Positions 24,842-38,798 of a DNA stretch of 64,000 bases are shown piece by piece. Positions within the stretch are counted from its first letter, which is position 1; every line of letters starts with the position of its first letter. This stretch comes from Dolomedes plantarius (taxonomy: Eukaryota > Arthropoda > Arachnida > Araneae > Dolomedidae): NCBI GenBank assembly GCA_907164885.2, contig OU015497.1, forward strand, positions 70,914,472 to 70,978,471, read 5' to 3'. Under the pieces are notes generated by a model. The model was not told the origin of the DNA, made no database searches, and saw nothing but the letters and a program-made list of their open reading frames with translations. A program made the translations under genes and the position numbers.

Positions 24842-27800
24842 TAAATAAAAAAAATATTATCGAAAATACATTATTCTAAATGTTTCTAAATATTCTAAAA
24901 TCATTTAAAAGTTTTAATTGTTTATAAAAGGAACTGCAAATTCAGTGTCAAAATAAGTAAAGAAACATAATACAACAAAATTCTAATACTGTTATGAAAG
25001 ATGACCAAATGTTAATCACATATACTGGTGCAATATAAGTTTGTGTTCTTGTTTTTTTTTTAACTTTTCGATCAATTTACATGGTAGAAATTAAATTGTG
25101 TCGCAATGTGTTTAATTCTGTCTTCAAATTGTGTGTGCCCTTTTTGTCTTACAGTTAGAAAAAAATTTTATGTTAAATATTAAATCCTATCCTTTGAGTA
25201 AATTGCATTTGTAAGAAAATTAGAATTTTTTTTATTTTTAATTTTCTAAGCGTTCAATCACTAACACATCCCTTTGTATGCTATGAGTTGCCTTCGTTGG
25301 GTGCACATAATATCCAATTTAATCTTGAAATTAATGCCGCGTTTTTTCAGGGCATCATTTTATACCGTCTGAAAATATATTCAAAAGAATTTTATCATTG
25401 TACACGTCAAAGCACTGAAGCGAAACATAAAATTGTTGCACAGAAAGAATATCATGTATATTTTTCGATAACTTCAAAACAGCATTAAGAAAAAAGAAGC
25501 ACGCATCGACTGACGGCACGGTATCGATTCAAAATCGCCTCTGAGGTACCAAATGTGGAAAATATGATCTTACGTTTTCTTCTGCACGAGTGCTTTGGTG
25601 GAGTGCGATTTTAGCCTATTTTCTTGTATTACTCAGTCTATGCATGCGAACGAATTCCACGAGAATATTTATCTATTCCCTGCTTTTTATTTTATTTTCG
25701 TTATTATTCAGAGCTAGGCATGCATGTGCAAGCAAGCATGCGTTGGAACGCTTCAAAACTTAAGAAAGATTTAAGGTTCTGAAGGAATTTAAAGCCTTAT
25801 GCTTTCTTTTAGAATTACACTTTTTTCTAAGTCTTTTATCTTAAACTTATGCTTTTAATTATAAGAATATGAAGGAATTGTTTCTAAAGTTTCTAAAATT
25901 ATGTTATGTTCATATTATGAATACAGAGAGGCTTGGAGCCCTTTGTTCCTTTAACCCCTTAACAATCGCATAATTTTCATGAAAACGGTAATAAAAGTGT
26001 CTTTTTTCCGGAGGATTCCATTTATGTCTTGATCTGCCACATCTAGTTTTAAAAAAAAGATCCGCAATTGCATTATAAATAGTCTGGTGCTGCCATCTGG
26101 TATGTAAAATAAGAAATAAAAAAATTTCAGGGTAAATGAAATGGATTGTTTTAAACCTTTTGGTTCGTTACTTTTAAATCCTCCAGTCTGGAAATATCCT
26201 GGGCACGAGAAATAGAAGGCGAAACCTCACCTAATTTTGACGGGAGAGAGAAGGAAGGGTTTAAATATTTTGATGCTACTCCTGATATTTAAAGAAAAAT
26301 GAGTATTTCTGAGGTTCTTCCAACTTACTAAACCAAAAAGGTGTATTTAAAGAAACATTATATAAATCAAGAATTCCCAAACTATGTTCCGTGGAACAAT
26401 TGAATTGTTTCATACCCTGCAACGGCTCCAAGAAATACAAGCATGTTTGCCCAATAAACGGTCTAAAATGTCTACAAATTTAAATACTAAATAAATAATT
26501 AAAAGTTTGGAAAAGTCTTGTACAAGTTATGAAATTAGTGGGTTGTGCATCACAACAACAGGTTTATCGGCATCTTAGTATTGAATATTGGTGTAATTCT
26601 TATTGGAGGTACACAATAGATAATCATTAAATTCCCTAAAACATTTTATTGCAAATTTTTAGAATTTTATGCATTCTCCACCGTAGTAAATACGAACTCT
26701 TTCTAAAGAGAGATCTGATGCCGAATGATAAATTTGAAATTAACTTCTCATTTCCTTAGTATCAACCACGTTTGAACTACTCTAAATACTCAAATGCATT
26801 GTTGCAATTTCCACGGCCACGGATTGCCAACCTTATGAAGATATTTTTTACATTATTCCCTCCACTTCTTTTCAAAAAGCAATTTATGGAGACCTTAAAA
26901 CACTTAATAATGAGTTTGTGAAATTCATAACTGTTGAAAACAACTTTATAACTACTTATATATATATATATGTGTTTTTTTAAGTTTGAAAAATAAGATT
27001 ACACCTCCTTAGCATTCTATACCATCGAAATATTTTAATAAACAGTTTCTTACCTGTCAATGGAAATTTCCCAAACTTTCTTTATAACGTCAGACCCTTT
27101 AAGATCATCTGAAAACACATAATTTGGGGGAAAACACAAAGTTCATAACATCCTCTAATATTTAGGTCATTTAGTAATTGAATACTTTAAAATATATTTT
27201 TTTTTTCATTTTTCAACATTTATTTTATTTTTTTTACTCCCAGTGTTATTTTTTTATAAAGTCTTTACATGTCACCTAAATAATCGAAACAACTCGTGTT
27301 CAAATATTTCTTAAACAATAGTGCACTATTTCTGGGCCAAACATAATATTAAATTAGGGCACATTTCTTTATCAATTGCAATAAAAATTATTCAAATAGA
27401 AAGATGGTTTGAATGCATTCAAAATATTATACGGTTATTATGCACAGTAAAATTACTGACAGTTGCCAAAACAGCGCAGAGTTTTTATTATGGTGGTTAC
27501 AAACACTGTTAAGCATTTCTTTTATGCAAATATATGTGAACGTTTTTCTGTTACCAGCCCAAAACAAAATGAAAAACAGTTGTAGCGTATACGATTTATT
27601 AATGATGAAAAAAAATATCGATATGGTCTCATTGGCTGGTTGCAAACTTCTCTCTATTCTTGTCGATTCTGAGACCTCACCAGGTCTCCGGTTTTTTAGA
27701 TAAGTAAAGGTTAAGGGAAGATGCGTTTTATGCCACCAATCTGGTTCTAACTGATGCAGATTTCACTCTAAGTTTTGCGTAGTCATATGGTTTTTTATTC

Positions 27801-29675
27801 ATCGCTTTGGGCCGCATAATTTAGGTGCCGCCGTAGTTTAGTATTACTAATCTCAGGTGTTCGTGTGAAATTTTCAGGTGGAGTTATTAGTTATCTTTGG
27901 AAGATGTATTTATTTCTTCGATTTTCTTCATGCTTCTGATTTGGGAGTACTGGAAACCCCATGTCATTTTTCTCTTCAGTCAAATCTCAGCTGGTGATAT
28001 ATCTTCTGTTTATCTACTGTCCAGTAAACTAGTGAGTGGGAGTTCCCAGTTTATGCTGGAAAGTAAATCTTTAAAGAAATAGATACTTCTAAAGAAAAGA
28101 AGATTTTTAACTTGTATAAATTAAACAGTTTTCATTTCTTCATCTATAATTAACTCGTCCTTTACTTGATTTCTTCGCGTGCGATATAATAAATTTTTGT
28201 GATGTGAATAAAATTCAGATCTATTTTGAATATTCTGTTGCTCTAAAAGTGTTTATTTTTTACATATTTAGTGAGATTCGAGGGCTATCTAAACAACTTA
28301 CTTTACATAGTCCAGTTATTCAAACACCCACTCCAATTGGTCATCATTAAATTATGTAGTACTGAGTTTAAATTTGTGCATAAATTTACGTTTGGAGATG
28401 TCTGGAGCGCTTTGTACCACTAGATATTTCAAACTATCTGTTCTTGAAAATAACATTTTATTGTTTGTTTGTTTTGAAAGATTACGCCTTATTGTTTTTC
28501 AAAGGTAAAAATTAAAGAGCTTTTAAATATTTTTTCATTAACAAGTCTTTAATATTATGAGTCTGATATGAGGAAGTGTGGAACATGTTGACAGCATCAG
28601 GTAATGTTTATTGAAACCTGTGAATATAAATTTAATGCCGAGAAAATTATATGCGCTATCATTTGTTACTGTCTCTTTCAATACCAAACTGCTTTTCCAT
28701 TGTTTAGGGCTAAAATGCTTAGATTCAATTAAAATGCTATGCATATCATTTAAAAGACTTAAATGAAACAGATTTTAAATCGATCTAAAGTTTTAATTTT
28801 ATAGAAAGTTTAAGAAAAAGGAAAAACGATTTTTTTTTCTTATTCCAGATAAAGTCATCGAACAAGAGTTTTCTACGAATTTGCCTTACATAACATTATG
28901 GATTTTCATTCGTTCATAAAAAAATTGTAAAACTTCTAAGTTTAATTCATAAATTCGTAAAGGTGATGGTTGGAACCGAAGAATTATTAGAAACCTTGTT
29001 TTTTATTTGACAGTTGACTGACGCGCACAACTCGTTCCCATTTTGATGCTTTTATTTTGCTGTACACAGTACAAATTTGCAGCATTAAATAAACTAGGCA
29101 ATGTAATCGATAATTTTCTCCATAAAGGCAACATCTAAAAAAGCTCTTCTAAGCACAAAAGTTTCCTTAAATTAAGTTTAATTTTGTAGTTATAATTTTT
29201 CTTTTCACACAAACGTCTCTTTTCTGTCTATTTTTTCACGTGCGTTTTAAAATTGACGGTTCGTTCGTAGAGTTTCTTTAGCGCATTCAATATGCAACAA
29301 TTTAAGTAGTTCTGACTTTAAAAAGCTATTATATCACACTTTTTAAACAATAGGGAAAAGATCGAGGAAAAATATTTACCTACGTACGCTAAATGTACAG
29401 CGATCGGTATGTCCCTCATCTGTCTTTTTCTACTTACCAGGAATATAAACTGTTATGCAATATTCTGTTTAAAGGCACAGTTTTTGGAAACACCGAGACT
29501 CCTGAGCGCAGAAACGTTTCAGGTAGAAAGGTGATAGAGAACTCTCTTCAGAAACCAGATTTGTTTGCTTTCTTGTGAAATTACAACCAAAAAAGATACC
29601 TTTGGTTTAAATACGTCTGCACGTTTTGAGCGAAAATATACACGAATTGTCCCTTGCTTTTCCTATTGTATTTTG
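24842..29675. other. AT-rich DNA, no gene recognised
   Basis: Several short open frames (for example 27413-27703 and 27897-28082) have no family signature. A short (TA)n tract lies at 26957-26972. The patch at 27640-27860 is slightly GC-richer and unexplained. Confidence 0.4.
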
Positions 29676-29677
29676 TG

Positions 29678-29867
<190 letters not shown>

Positions 29868-29879
29868 TAATTATTTATT

Positions 29880-30112
29880 TATTTATCGGTGAAAGTAAAA
29901 TCTGTCGTGGCTGCAATGTCCTCCAAGTTCTCAAATTTACCTCTGGATGTTCGGGGTCAAGTGTTCCGGTCTCGTCACTTGACTCAGCTTTAAATTTCGG
30001 GACCGGCTTGTAGGGGGTAAAGCTGACCACCTATACGGTGCCTCCTTAAATGAATGGCCAGAAGTCTCGTCCTTTAATGTGGACAAATGGCGTCATAGCC
30101 AATCTTCCTTCT
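29880..30112 (+). mobile_element. SINE body fragment
   Basis: GC-richer block containing GCTGACCACCTATACGGTGC then TTAAATGAATGGC. This matches, in order, GCTCGACCACCTATATGGTG and GTAATGAAATGGC in the SINE at 50.3-50.56 kb. No tRNA head was recognised, and its 5' side runs into the microsatellite at 29680-29866. Confidence 0.5.
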
Positions 30113-32515
30113 TCTTATTTATTTATTTTTGTAAATGTTTTATATTATGTTTTTTTAAGCAGTTTCTAATTTTATGTTTCTTCTAGTAGTTACCTTATAC
30201 TTCTTCTCATAGTAAACAAATTCAGTAACAATTTCGTACAAAGAAATTAGAATTTATTCATAGATTTGTAAAATCTGTGTTATCAAAAAACGAAATTTTA
30301 AAAGAAAAATTAAGACTGTATTCAAATATATCTTCCGAATATATTTTGTAAATTTAATTACAATTGCCATATTCTCTGGATAAAATGTCGTTTTTTCTTT
30401 AAAAATTTTAAAGAAGGCAATCAAATGAATACTCATTTACTTCTGTTCACCACATATTATTAAATATATATAACATACTTTATAACATATCCTTATGGCC
30501 TGGAGCAATTTATCCTTCAAATTCGGTTTGCAAATCTATTCTTTTTCCAATTTGTGGAAGTAATGGTAAAAACAGGAAAACTCAATTTCGCATTCTGGGT
30601 CGTCTGCAGTAAGTTACTAAGAAAACAATGGATGCAATATTTCAATGGAAGTAATAGTTATCCTACACATGCTCAGTGACAGGAGACCGGGAAAAAAATT
30701 AAAACAACATGAAATGGAACTCACAAAATTCCTTTTACTCTTAGTCTATAAATGTTAAGGAAGTATTTTGATGTAAAGTTGTTCTTGATTTCCCAACTGC
30801 AATGTGAGTAAACCAAAGAAAGTAATCACACGCTATCTTACGGATATTACCTACATAACAGTATAAACGTTTTTACTTTTCAAATGTGCGAGTGGGCCAA
30901 AGATGACTAAGAAAATTGGTAGCTGTGTAGAGATATTATAACTTGGTTTTAAAAATTATTACATATGACAGCTTTTATGTTAGCAGGAACCATTAGTAAT
31001 TTCTCACCTTTAAAGATCATAAGAGGGCAACATTTTCAGATTTTTAAATTAGCATTACAGTTTTTACTGTATTTTAAATGAGGACATTGTAAAATTTAGA
31101 ATGAAATGAGTATAAAAATAATGGTTCATTAGTGGTAAAATTTAAATTGTTGTTGGATCATTATTTGCACTTATGTTAAATGACATTTAGGTTCTGTAAA
31201 GGGAATTTCATACTTTACAGGTGTAGATGTTATGCCTAAAGAAAGTATATCACGTATTAATTAATTTTATTTCGGGATTTTATTATTTATTTCCTTTCTA
31301 TGCGCGTAGTTGTTAAAATCAATGATTCTTTTAAAGGAACACCGTGAATGAAACAGATTTTTGGAAGTATCAGCTTTATATTTAGTGCTATGATTTTGTA
31401 AACCTTAAGTTAAGTTAGCTTTAATTGGAAGATATCACCAACACATTAAAGCACTGAAGATAACAATTTTTTTGACAGTCAGATTCTTTGTAGTCAATCT
31501 ACTTTAAACGCATATTGAAGAAAATGGGTGCAATGTCATGAGCGAAGGATGTACCGTTTTTATATGAAAAAGTCTTCATCACTGCATCCAAAATGAATAG
31601 AAGGGGAAAATAACAAATTCTCCTCAAATTCCCAGATGCAAATGTATCCAGATTCCTGTGAACCTTCTTTCTCTCTCGAGAACACAAGATAGTTATAACA
31701 CGTAGATCTTTTTTCCTTCTATCAATGATTCCACTTCAGTATGACGATGCTGATGATACATTTGAAGTGATTTCAGAAGTTTATGAGAGCACTAGCCCAG
31801 AGAACATGGTATGGTTCTAATTTGTATAAAAATTTTTAACTTTGTCGTGAGAATATATGAACTATCAGTTTTTTATGGTATTCGTAGTCACTAAGTGTTT
31901 TCCATTATTAATTACACAGTCAATGTATCGTCAAATGCAATGCGATTTTTTTGTCATTACTAGTGGTTTGGGGGCCATGATAGAATTGTGACGAATAGCT
32001 GACTTTTTATGCAAATGCTATTGGTCTTGATTCAAGTCACTGGGTTCGGTGATACATCCCATTCTAATGACACTACTTCGTTAATATTTAAAGAGTCACA
32101 ATTGCATGATTGTTTGATCTTTTATCAGTAGGGAATATAAGAGCGAATGCACTACTTAAAAGGAACATCAGAATATTTTTAATTGAACAAAGGTAGTTAT
32201 TTCGGAATGAATAGTGAAAAACTGTTCCAAACATACCGGAATCTACTTCAGCGTTGTACACTCCTAATGTCAAAAATGACTGTATCTCTCCAACAAACCT
32301 ATCCAATAACCGAACAGCCAAATAAAAATATTAGTTCAAACCTTTTCTAGGAAATATAGGAGAGCAGGTGGTTGACACATTTTCTTTCAGCATTCACAAG
32401 GGCCTATCTACACACATCAAACTACACCATCACAAGGACCTACTTCTAGGGTTCAACGCTAGGTTCTGTACTGCTGCAATGAATAGCAATGAATAGGTGT
32501 ACAGTTTGATTAATA
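30113..32515. other. AT-rich DNA, nothing recognised
   Basis: No coding or repeat structure identified up to the assembly gap. Confidence 0.4.
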
Positions 32516-33015
32516 NNNNNNNNNNNNNNNNNNNNNNNNNNNNNNNNNNNNNNNNNNNNNNNNNNNNNNNNNNNNNNNNNNNNNNNNNNNNNNNNNNNNN
32601 NNNNNNNNNNNNNNNNNNNNNNNNNNNNNNNNNNNNNNNNNNNNNNNNNNNNNNNNNNNNNNNNNNNNNNNNNNNNNNNNNNNNNNNNNNNNNNNNNNNN
32701 NNNNNNNNNNNNNNNNNNNNNNNNNNNNNNNNNNNNNNNNNNNNNNNNNNNNNNNNNNNNNNNNNNNNNNNNNNNNNNNNNNNNNNNNNNNNNNNNNNNN
32801 NNNNNNNNNNNNNNNNNNNNNNNNNNNNNNNNNNNNNNNNNNNNNNNNNNNNNNNNNNNNNNNNNNNNNNNNNNNNNNNNNNNNNNNNNNNNNNNNNNNN
32901 NNNNNNNNNNNNNNNNNNNNNNNNNNNNNNNNNNNNNNNNNNNNNNNNNNNNNNNNNNNNNNNNNNNNNNNNNNNNNNNNNNNNNNNNNNNNNNNNNNNN
33001 NNNNNNNNNNNNNNN
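32516..33015. other. Assembly gap (500 N)
   Basis: Exactly 500 N, so this is probably a conventional placeholder and the true distance is unknown. The apparent open frame across it is meaningless. Confidence 0.99.
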
Positions 33016-34585
33016 GATTCTTTTAATTGGTTAGGAACGGACCAACGTGGAACATACAGTTAAAGTCTTGTGGTTATGACTCAGAGGGAACACGCAAGTT
33101 GTATGACGAAAAGGCGCGACGTCTTGAGTCATGCGGTTACTGAACAAGAGTTTACAAATAACTTTAATGGTCAGCGCGTGCATTAAGGGACATACTAGTA
33201 AGTTAATTCGTTTATTGCTAGGTCACAATTTAGAAAAGGGTCTGTACTTTATTGAGAGGATGAAAAGAATTTAGAATACACATTAGCTTTTCAAAGGCAA
33301 TTAATATTGGTGGGGTGTTATTATATATATATATATATATATGTGTGTGTAGTGTGTATATATATACATACCTGCTTTGTCATAACTTTCTTTCGATCTC
33401 TCACCGTGGGCTGGATATAGACCACTTGCATCAAAATATTGAACACTGTCTGGCATTTAACCTTTGATCTCAGAATAAAGATAATCGCTTTAAAAATACA
33501 TAAAACATTTAAATTTTACCTTTATTTTTCTAGAGTGTTGTGCTGAATTCTTTTATTCTAAAGATAAAAATGTTGATTTTCAAATTTTTTCTCTACATTC
33601 AGCTGCTAGGAAACGCTGAATGTATATGCCATTGTAGATAACTATGAATTACTATTTAGAGTTAGAATACGTTTTCAGTTTCTCGTCTAAAAAGTATTTT
33701 CCCATCAAACGGATTTTGAGAAAAGAAATATAAAAAATAAATAAAACAAATATCACAAAATATCAGAGAATAATTAAACTTTTATGTTTATACATATTGG
33801 TTACTTTTGTAGTTAATTATTCAAAATTTATCATCAGCGAAAAGCAACTTTTTCTAAATCACAAAAAAATTCAAAGATAACTTTTCTCCATTCTTTCCCT
33901 TCAATTAACATTAAAATATTCCATGGCAAATTAAGGTCAGATATTAAAAAAATAAAAATCTTTCATTTTTTTTATAATAACAATGAAAGTGTTGTGATTT
34001 TTTTCCTTTCGGCCATCTTCCAGTATTATTTATTCTGGATTAAAAAATTTAAAGGAAAAATATGTTGCTTATAAATATTTATTTTATCATTAAGACACTG
34101 TTCTTTAGATTTTTTTAACTATTAAAATTAACATACGTAAATGAAGAAATAAGAATTCTTATACATATAATTAACTAAGGTAGTTAAACGTATGTAAATA
34201 TTAATGCAATTATTTCTTTATAATTTAAAATGGATAAGCCAGTTAAACGCGAATAGCACTAAATAGGAAAACTGAACAAAACAATATGAAACGGAGTTGA
34301 AAAAGTTTATATCAAACTTGATATAACATACGGACGAAGATGAAACAATTTTTATAATTTAAAAATGAATCTATGAAATAAAAATTGCATCCTACAGAAA
34401 TTAAAGAATGAATATGTGTTAAAACCAAAAAGTGTCATAAAATTTGCATTAAAATATGATTTTTACAAATATTTGTTTCAGTTTGGGTTCTTTGCAAATA
34501 CAATTTCTTCTCTTTGCTAGGTTTTCTTCTTGGGTTTAACTTAATATTTGGGTCTCACAATTAAGTAACGTATTCTTAGAATAAA
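33016..34585. other. AT-rich DNA with a short (TA)n(TG)n tract
   Basis: A microsatellite occurs at ~33322-33366. Otherwise nothing is recognised. Confidence 0.4.
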
Positions 34586-34834
34586 TGAAGGCCTTATTTG
34601 AATAGTGGTCCAACTTCACTTTTTAATAAATGGAGTTAACCTCACTTTCATGTTCATACAAGTCCTTTCTATCTTACTTTTAAACTGGTACACCTCCAGC
34701 TTATTTCTTCTGCCAACAGAGGGCATTACAAATCAGACTTCAGCAGTCATTTCTCAGCACTCATTAGACTTTAAGGTTCTGCATCTCAAAATGAACAAGA
34801 ATGGAGTTGAAGCACTATTCAAATAAGGCCTTCA
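34586..34834. mobile_element. MITE with ~28-bp TIRs
   Basis: The ends read inward are TGAAGGCCTTATTTGAATAG on both sides, followed by TG-T-CAACT-CA on each (34586-34620 and 34800-34834). Flanking AATAAA occurs on both sides (34580-34585 and 34835-34840) and may be a 6-bp duplication, though in such AT-rich DNA it could be chance. The plus-strand 73-residue open frame spans the element and is not a recognised protein. Superfamily not determined. Confidence 0.75.
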
Positions 34835-34840
34835 AATAAA

Positions 34841-35858
34841 GAAATGAATGAAATAATACTCTAATAAAAAGCTTAATCTTAGATGTAGACATCATTTTAT
34901 AATTGCGTTATTTCTTTGTATACAGTTGGGTCTCCTTGGGCTAGTTCAGATGGATAAGGAAACCAGCGAACACATTTTGCTTCTTGAAGTGAAGGATAAG
35001 CATACTAATTTTCATTTTAATTTTTTATAAGCATACTACAGGAAATTCTATAGTATGGAATTTGTCAGGAATTTGTTTTGAATTAGTCGCTATTATTAAA
35101 TTAATTTCACGTTGCCACTACTTTAAGAAACTGGAATTTAACTTTTGTTTCTTTAAGTTTAAGTATTTTTGCCAATTTTACGAGTATATTATCCTTATTT
35201 CTTTGCAATAATTGTTTGATTCCATAGTTTGATTCCAAGTTTTGTCGATCATAATTGATTTTCCGTTTATGGCTATTTTTAACCTATATTTATAAGACTA
35301 CTAAAGTATTTTTTCAATAGTTTTAAGTATGTTTTACTTAATACCATATTTCTTTATTCCTTAAAATAATACTCAAAGAACTAAAACGTTCATAGATTAT
35401 TTAATATGAGAGGAAAAATATAATTTGCCTCCATTATTTTTATGAAAAGTGTTCCCATATGGGCTCTACCGAAATCTAATTTTCTTCTGCTCTTCCTCCT
35501 ACACAGCGTGTCTTAAAGCACTTTGAAAATGTTCAATCTTCACTGTCTGGATTTCTTCCGTACACGGGACTATATATAGATATACTTATTTCTTACCTTC
35601 AGAACTTAGAAGAAAGAAGGAAAAGGCCAAATTTAATTCTCTCCGACAGATATCCAGAATTTTCATGAAATTCGGCAAAAATTTTTACTTAAGTCAAAAG
35701 TTTTTTTAATGGGATTTTGGATTTTATATTAATTTTTTGTTAAAAGAATAAAACTTTTTGATTTCGTATTCTGTTGCATTTTGATTAAAACTTATTTTAA
35801 ATATTTTTAGTATAACGGGGAAATTTATAAGTTTCAGATAAATATGCACAATTTGTAA
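34841..35858. other. AT-rich DNA, nothing recognised
   Basis: No feature seen. Confidence 0.4.
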
Positions 35859-35860
35859 TA

Positions 35861-37142
35861 CAGGGTGTGGCATAATGGACCCCCCCCCCCTTTCTGAAGG
35901 CCACTGGTAAAAAGGTAGTGGGGTTAGGGTGGCCGGGAGGTGGCAACAGTTCGGGATGAATTTCTAGTGGTCAGTAAACACCATGAGTTGGTCCAGTGAA
36001 CATCGCGATTTTGTTATTGAGGAGTTCTTTAAAAAATAACGATTTCGCAACTGCACCACAGAGGGCATTTAGGACGTGCTTCTTTGCAACTAATTCCGTC
36101 CCTGCTTGAAAAACAATCGGGAGATATCTTTTAAAACTGAGAGCATGTGCGTCTGTGTTCCCCCCCCCCCCCCCGTCAAAAAAGCGGCTTTTTTACCTTC
36201 GGAACACTGGAACACTTTAAAATATGAAACATGATCCTGAGTCCACTATTCGTGAGGAAGTTCCCGCCATTTCCCCAGAGATGACCAACAGAGTGATGGA
36301 AATCTTTCGGCAGTGCATCGCAAATAAACGGCGCCACATGCGGGATGTTTTTTTTCAAAACCTAGTGGATAAAAACTACATTGTTAGGACTTTTTGAAAA
36401 TATAAAACTTTTTTCTGCTGTAAATTGTTTCGTTCGTTTTTAATTACTGCTCAGCATTGCTTCACCTTTCTGTCAAAAGATGGCATCACCTGTAAAATTG
36501 TTTTTGCTTATGTTTAAAAAAATATATATTTATGTATTAGAATTAATAGCTTAAAGATTAATGTTTAAATTGGTAAATTTCTTTCTTGAATATTAAGGAT
36601 TTTTGGAATAATTTGTTTAAACATTTATTGCTTTAAACTTAATACAATTTTTATTATTTTATTCTTTGAATTGTGAAAAGATTGTGATGCATTTTGTGTA
36701 ATTTTCAACCTGATTGATTTTAGTTGTTCTATGATTATGGTGGAATTTCTCTTGTAAACGCATTTTGCTACTATTCTCTGTTATCCTATTCTTTCATTCT
36801 TTTAAGAAATTCCAATTATTTTTAAAAAATCGGAACATCTGGGTTTTTTTGTAAAATCACATTATTTCATTTTATTTAAAACGTATTTATGGCAAATATC
36901 TAATGGATTTCCTTAAACTATTCAACCACCATTTTTGGTAAGTAAATTCTAGCTTATTATTGAAAGTTTAATTCCCATTGCATCTCAGTTGTATTATTTA
37001 TAAATTCCATTAACAAAATAAATCTTATTTAACTAACTGGAAAGTTTTTTGTATTGTTCTTTTTATTTTTCTCTATTCTTAAATATTCTAATGATCATAC
37101 AATTACTATGTAAGTTGTGGGAGTCCATTCTGCTGCATCCTG
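35861..37142 (+). mobile_element. Relic DUF4817-type DNA transposon (TA target)
   Basis: Left end CAGGGTGTGGCATAATGGAC and right end read inward CAGGATGCAGCAGAATGGAC are imperfect 20+ bp TIRs. Each is flanked by TA (35859-35860, 37143-37144). The centre holds transposase remnants. Homopolymeric C runs (35881-35890 and ~36161-36174) disrupt the element. It is different in sequence from the DUF4817 element at 318-1255. Confidence 0.75.
35983..36410 (+). pseudogene. DUF4817-type transposase remnant
   Basis: From ATG 35983 the frame reads MSWSSEHRDFVIEEFFKK and then stops. This is a typical opening of the helix-turn-helix in this transposase group. Around 36230-36345 a plus-strand frame reads ESTIREEVPAISPEMTNRVM and further residues typical of the C-terminus of these transposases. 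The catalytic domain between them is absent, and stops plus a C-run break the reading frame. As with the element at 318-1255, N- and C-terminal coding ends survive while the centre is lost. Not functional. Confidence 0.6.
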
Positions 37143-37144
37143 TA

Positions 37145-38798
37145 TATTTAAATCCCAAGTCTCTCTCCAAAAATCTCCCCAGTCTGAAAAATTCACTCAG
37201 ATTCCCAATTGATGATATGTAGACATTTGTGTGTGAATGTCAATATCATTCATTTTATAGTACCAGTTGTAGTAATTACTCATAAATTAACTACTGGGAG
37301 GAGTTAAAAATTATATAAATCTAATTAATTTAAATTTTAAGTTAGATATCCATAACTAGTATTTCATACTTAAAACTCCAACATTTAAAAATCCACAACT
37401 TGTAGAGGTATTTGTTGCCAGGTTGCAATTTACCTGGTGTGATATATCACAGGCTGTATGAATGCTACAATAAAATCCAAGTCACCATATGTCATAAATA
37501 CTGACAAGTTCAGATGTCTAAACTTGAAAATTTTCATACTTTCTTACAAAAAAGAAGGCCTGCAGTCCAAACAATTTTTACCAATTCGAAACCAGGCGCT
37601 CTATCCTTATACTTTCCCACTAACACTTTATTGCTGTCGAGCTATCTTCTTTTACCATTGGGTATAGACAATTGTTTCACACCCGCTTCTCTTAGGCTCA
37701 TTTATGTGTCCTTTTTTGATGTGTGATGCGGTAATAAAATATTATTGTAATATTGCACACATTTATTGATACACATCAGAACGAATACTACATCCAGGCA
37801 ACACGGACATATACGCAACAAAGACTATAACAGACCATATCGTTTCAGTCGTTAGGCGGCGTTAACAGATTGATCATGTGGGTATTGGCAACTTGGCGAT
37901 TACATTTCTAGCGCCAACATCCGTCAATAGGAAAATTTGAAGCATTACATTTTGTGACTCCCAATGTTAAATTTTTTAGAGATGCCTTGAACTCTTGCAT
38001 TTCATGGTAGCCGACATCTTTTAAGCCTGCGTTAAATCACCTCTTTATGTAGGGCCCTTGTTCTGAGCTATATCATCCTGAAGTGTTCCAATATTATTCT
38101 TTTTATGCATTTTTTCATTTTCTTTATTGAGACGGAAAGTCTTTTTACTGTACATCTCCAACAAACTGGCATCTATTTACGAGAGTTTTCCATTCAGAGT
38201 TTATTAAGTTAATATTTGTGTTAAAAATAAAGTCCTGTGTTTTTAAAAAAAGGAAATACAATACAAGAAATGTTAACGAAGCATTTTTTCCCCAGTATGA
38301 TTCGGAGAAACATTTTACCCCTAGATATTTATTCTAGTAACAAGTTCCTTGATTTATCATTGACATGTATATTTGCATATATGCATTTGGAAAGCGTGAA
38401 TCTTGCCATCAACAATTCAAAAAATTAAAGTAATATATTTCCGAGTAAACGCAAAATTATGGTATAAGTAACAGCATTTTAAAAATATAATTCATGAAGA
38501 ACAATTAAAAAGTTGTTAATTTAAGAATTCAGCTTACGCGTAAAAGCAAAATTAATATTTCCGAGCAAAAGCAAAACTATGAAATAAATTATAACACTTT
38601 TCAAATATATTTTACGAATAACCATTCAAAAGTTGTTAATTTAACAATTTAACTTTCGCATTCCTTTAAGGAGTCCAGATTTTATAAAAATATAAACAAT
38701 AGATCATATTGCAGGAAATCAGACCACTAACACTGGGATTTGGAATGCAAACGAATGTAATAACAACTGTATAATAGTATCATACACATGTTATTTTA
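37145..38798. other. AT-rich DNA, nothing recognised
   Basis: A GC-richer stretch at ~37790-37930 is unexplained. Open frames at 37458-37726 and 38237-38428 have no family signature. Confidence 0.4.

Noticed and set aside
25955..26220. Second piggyBac-like MITE (starts TTTAACCCCTTAAC)
   Set aside because: No matching inverted end with TTAA could be found downstream.
26380..26440. Possible hAT end (TTCCCAAACTATGTTCC)
   Set aside because: The motif recalls some hAT termini, but no partner terminus or target duplication was seen.
27413..27703. 96-codon open frame
   Set aside because: No family motifs, biased composition and overlapping random frames; most likely chance.
32497..33063. 188-codon open frame
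   Set aside because: It exists only because the 500-N gap contains no stops.
36176..36358. 60-codon minus-strand frame
   Set aside because: It is the antisense shadow of the plus-strand transposase C-terminal remnant.
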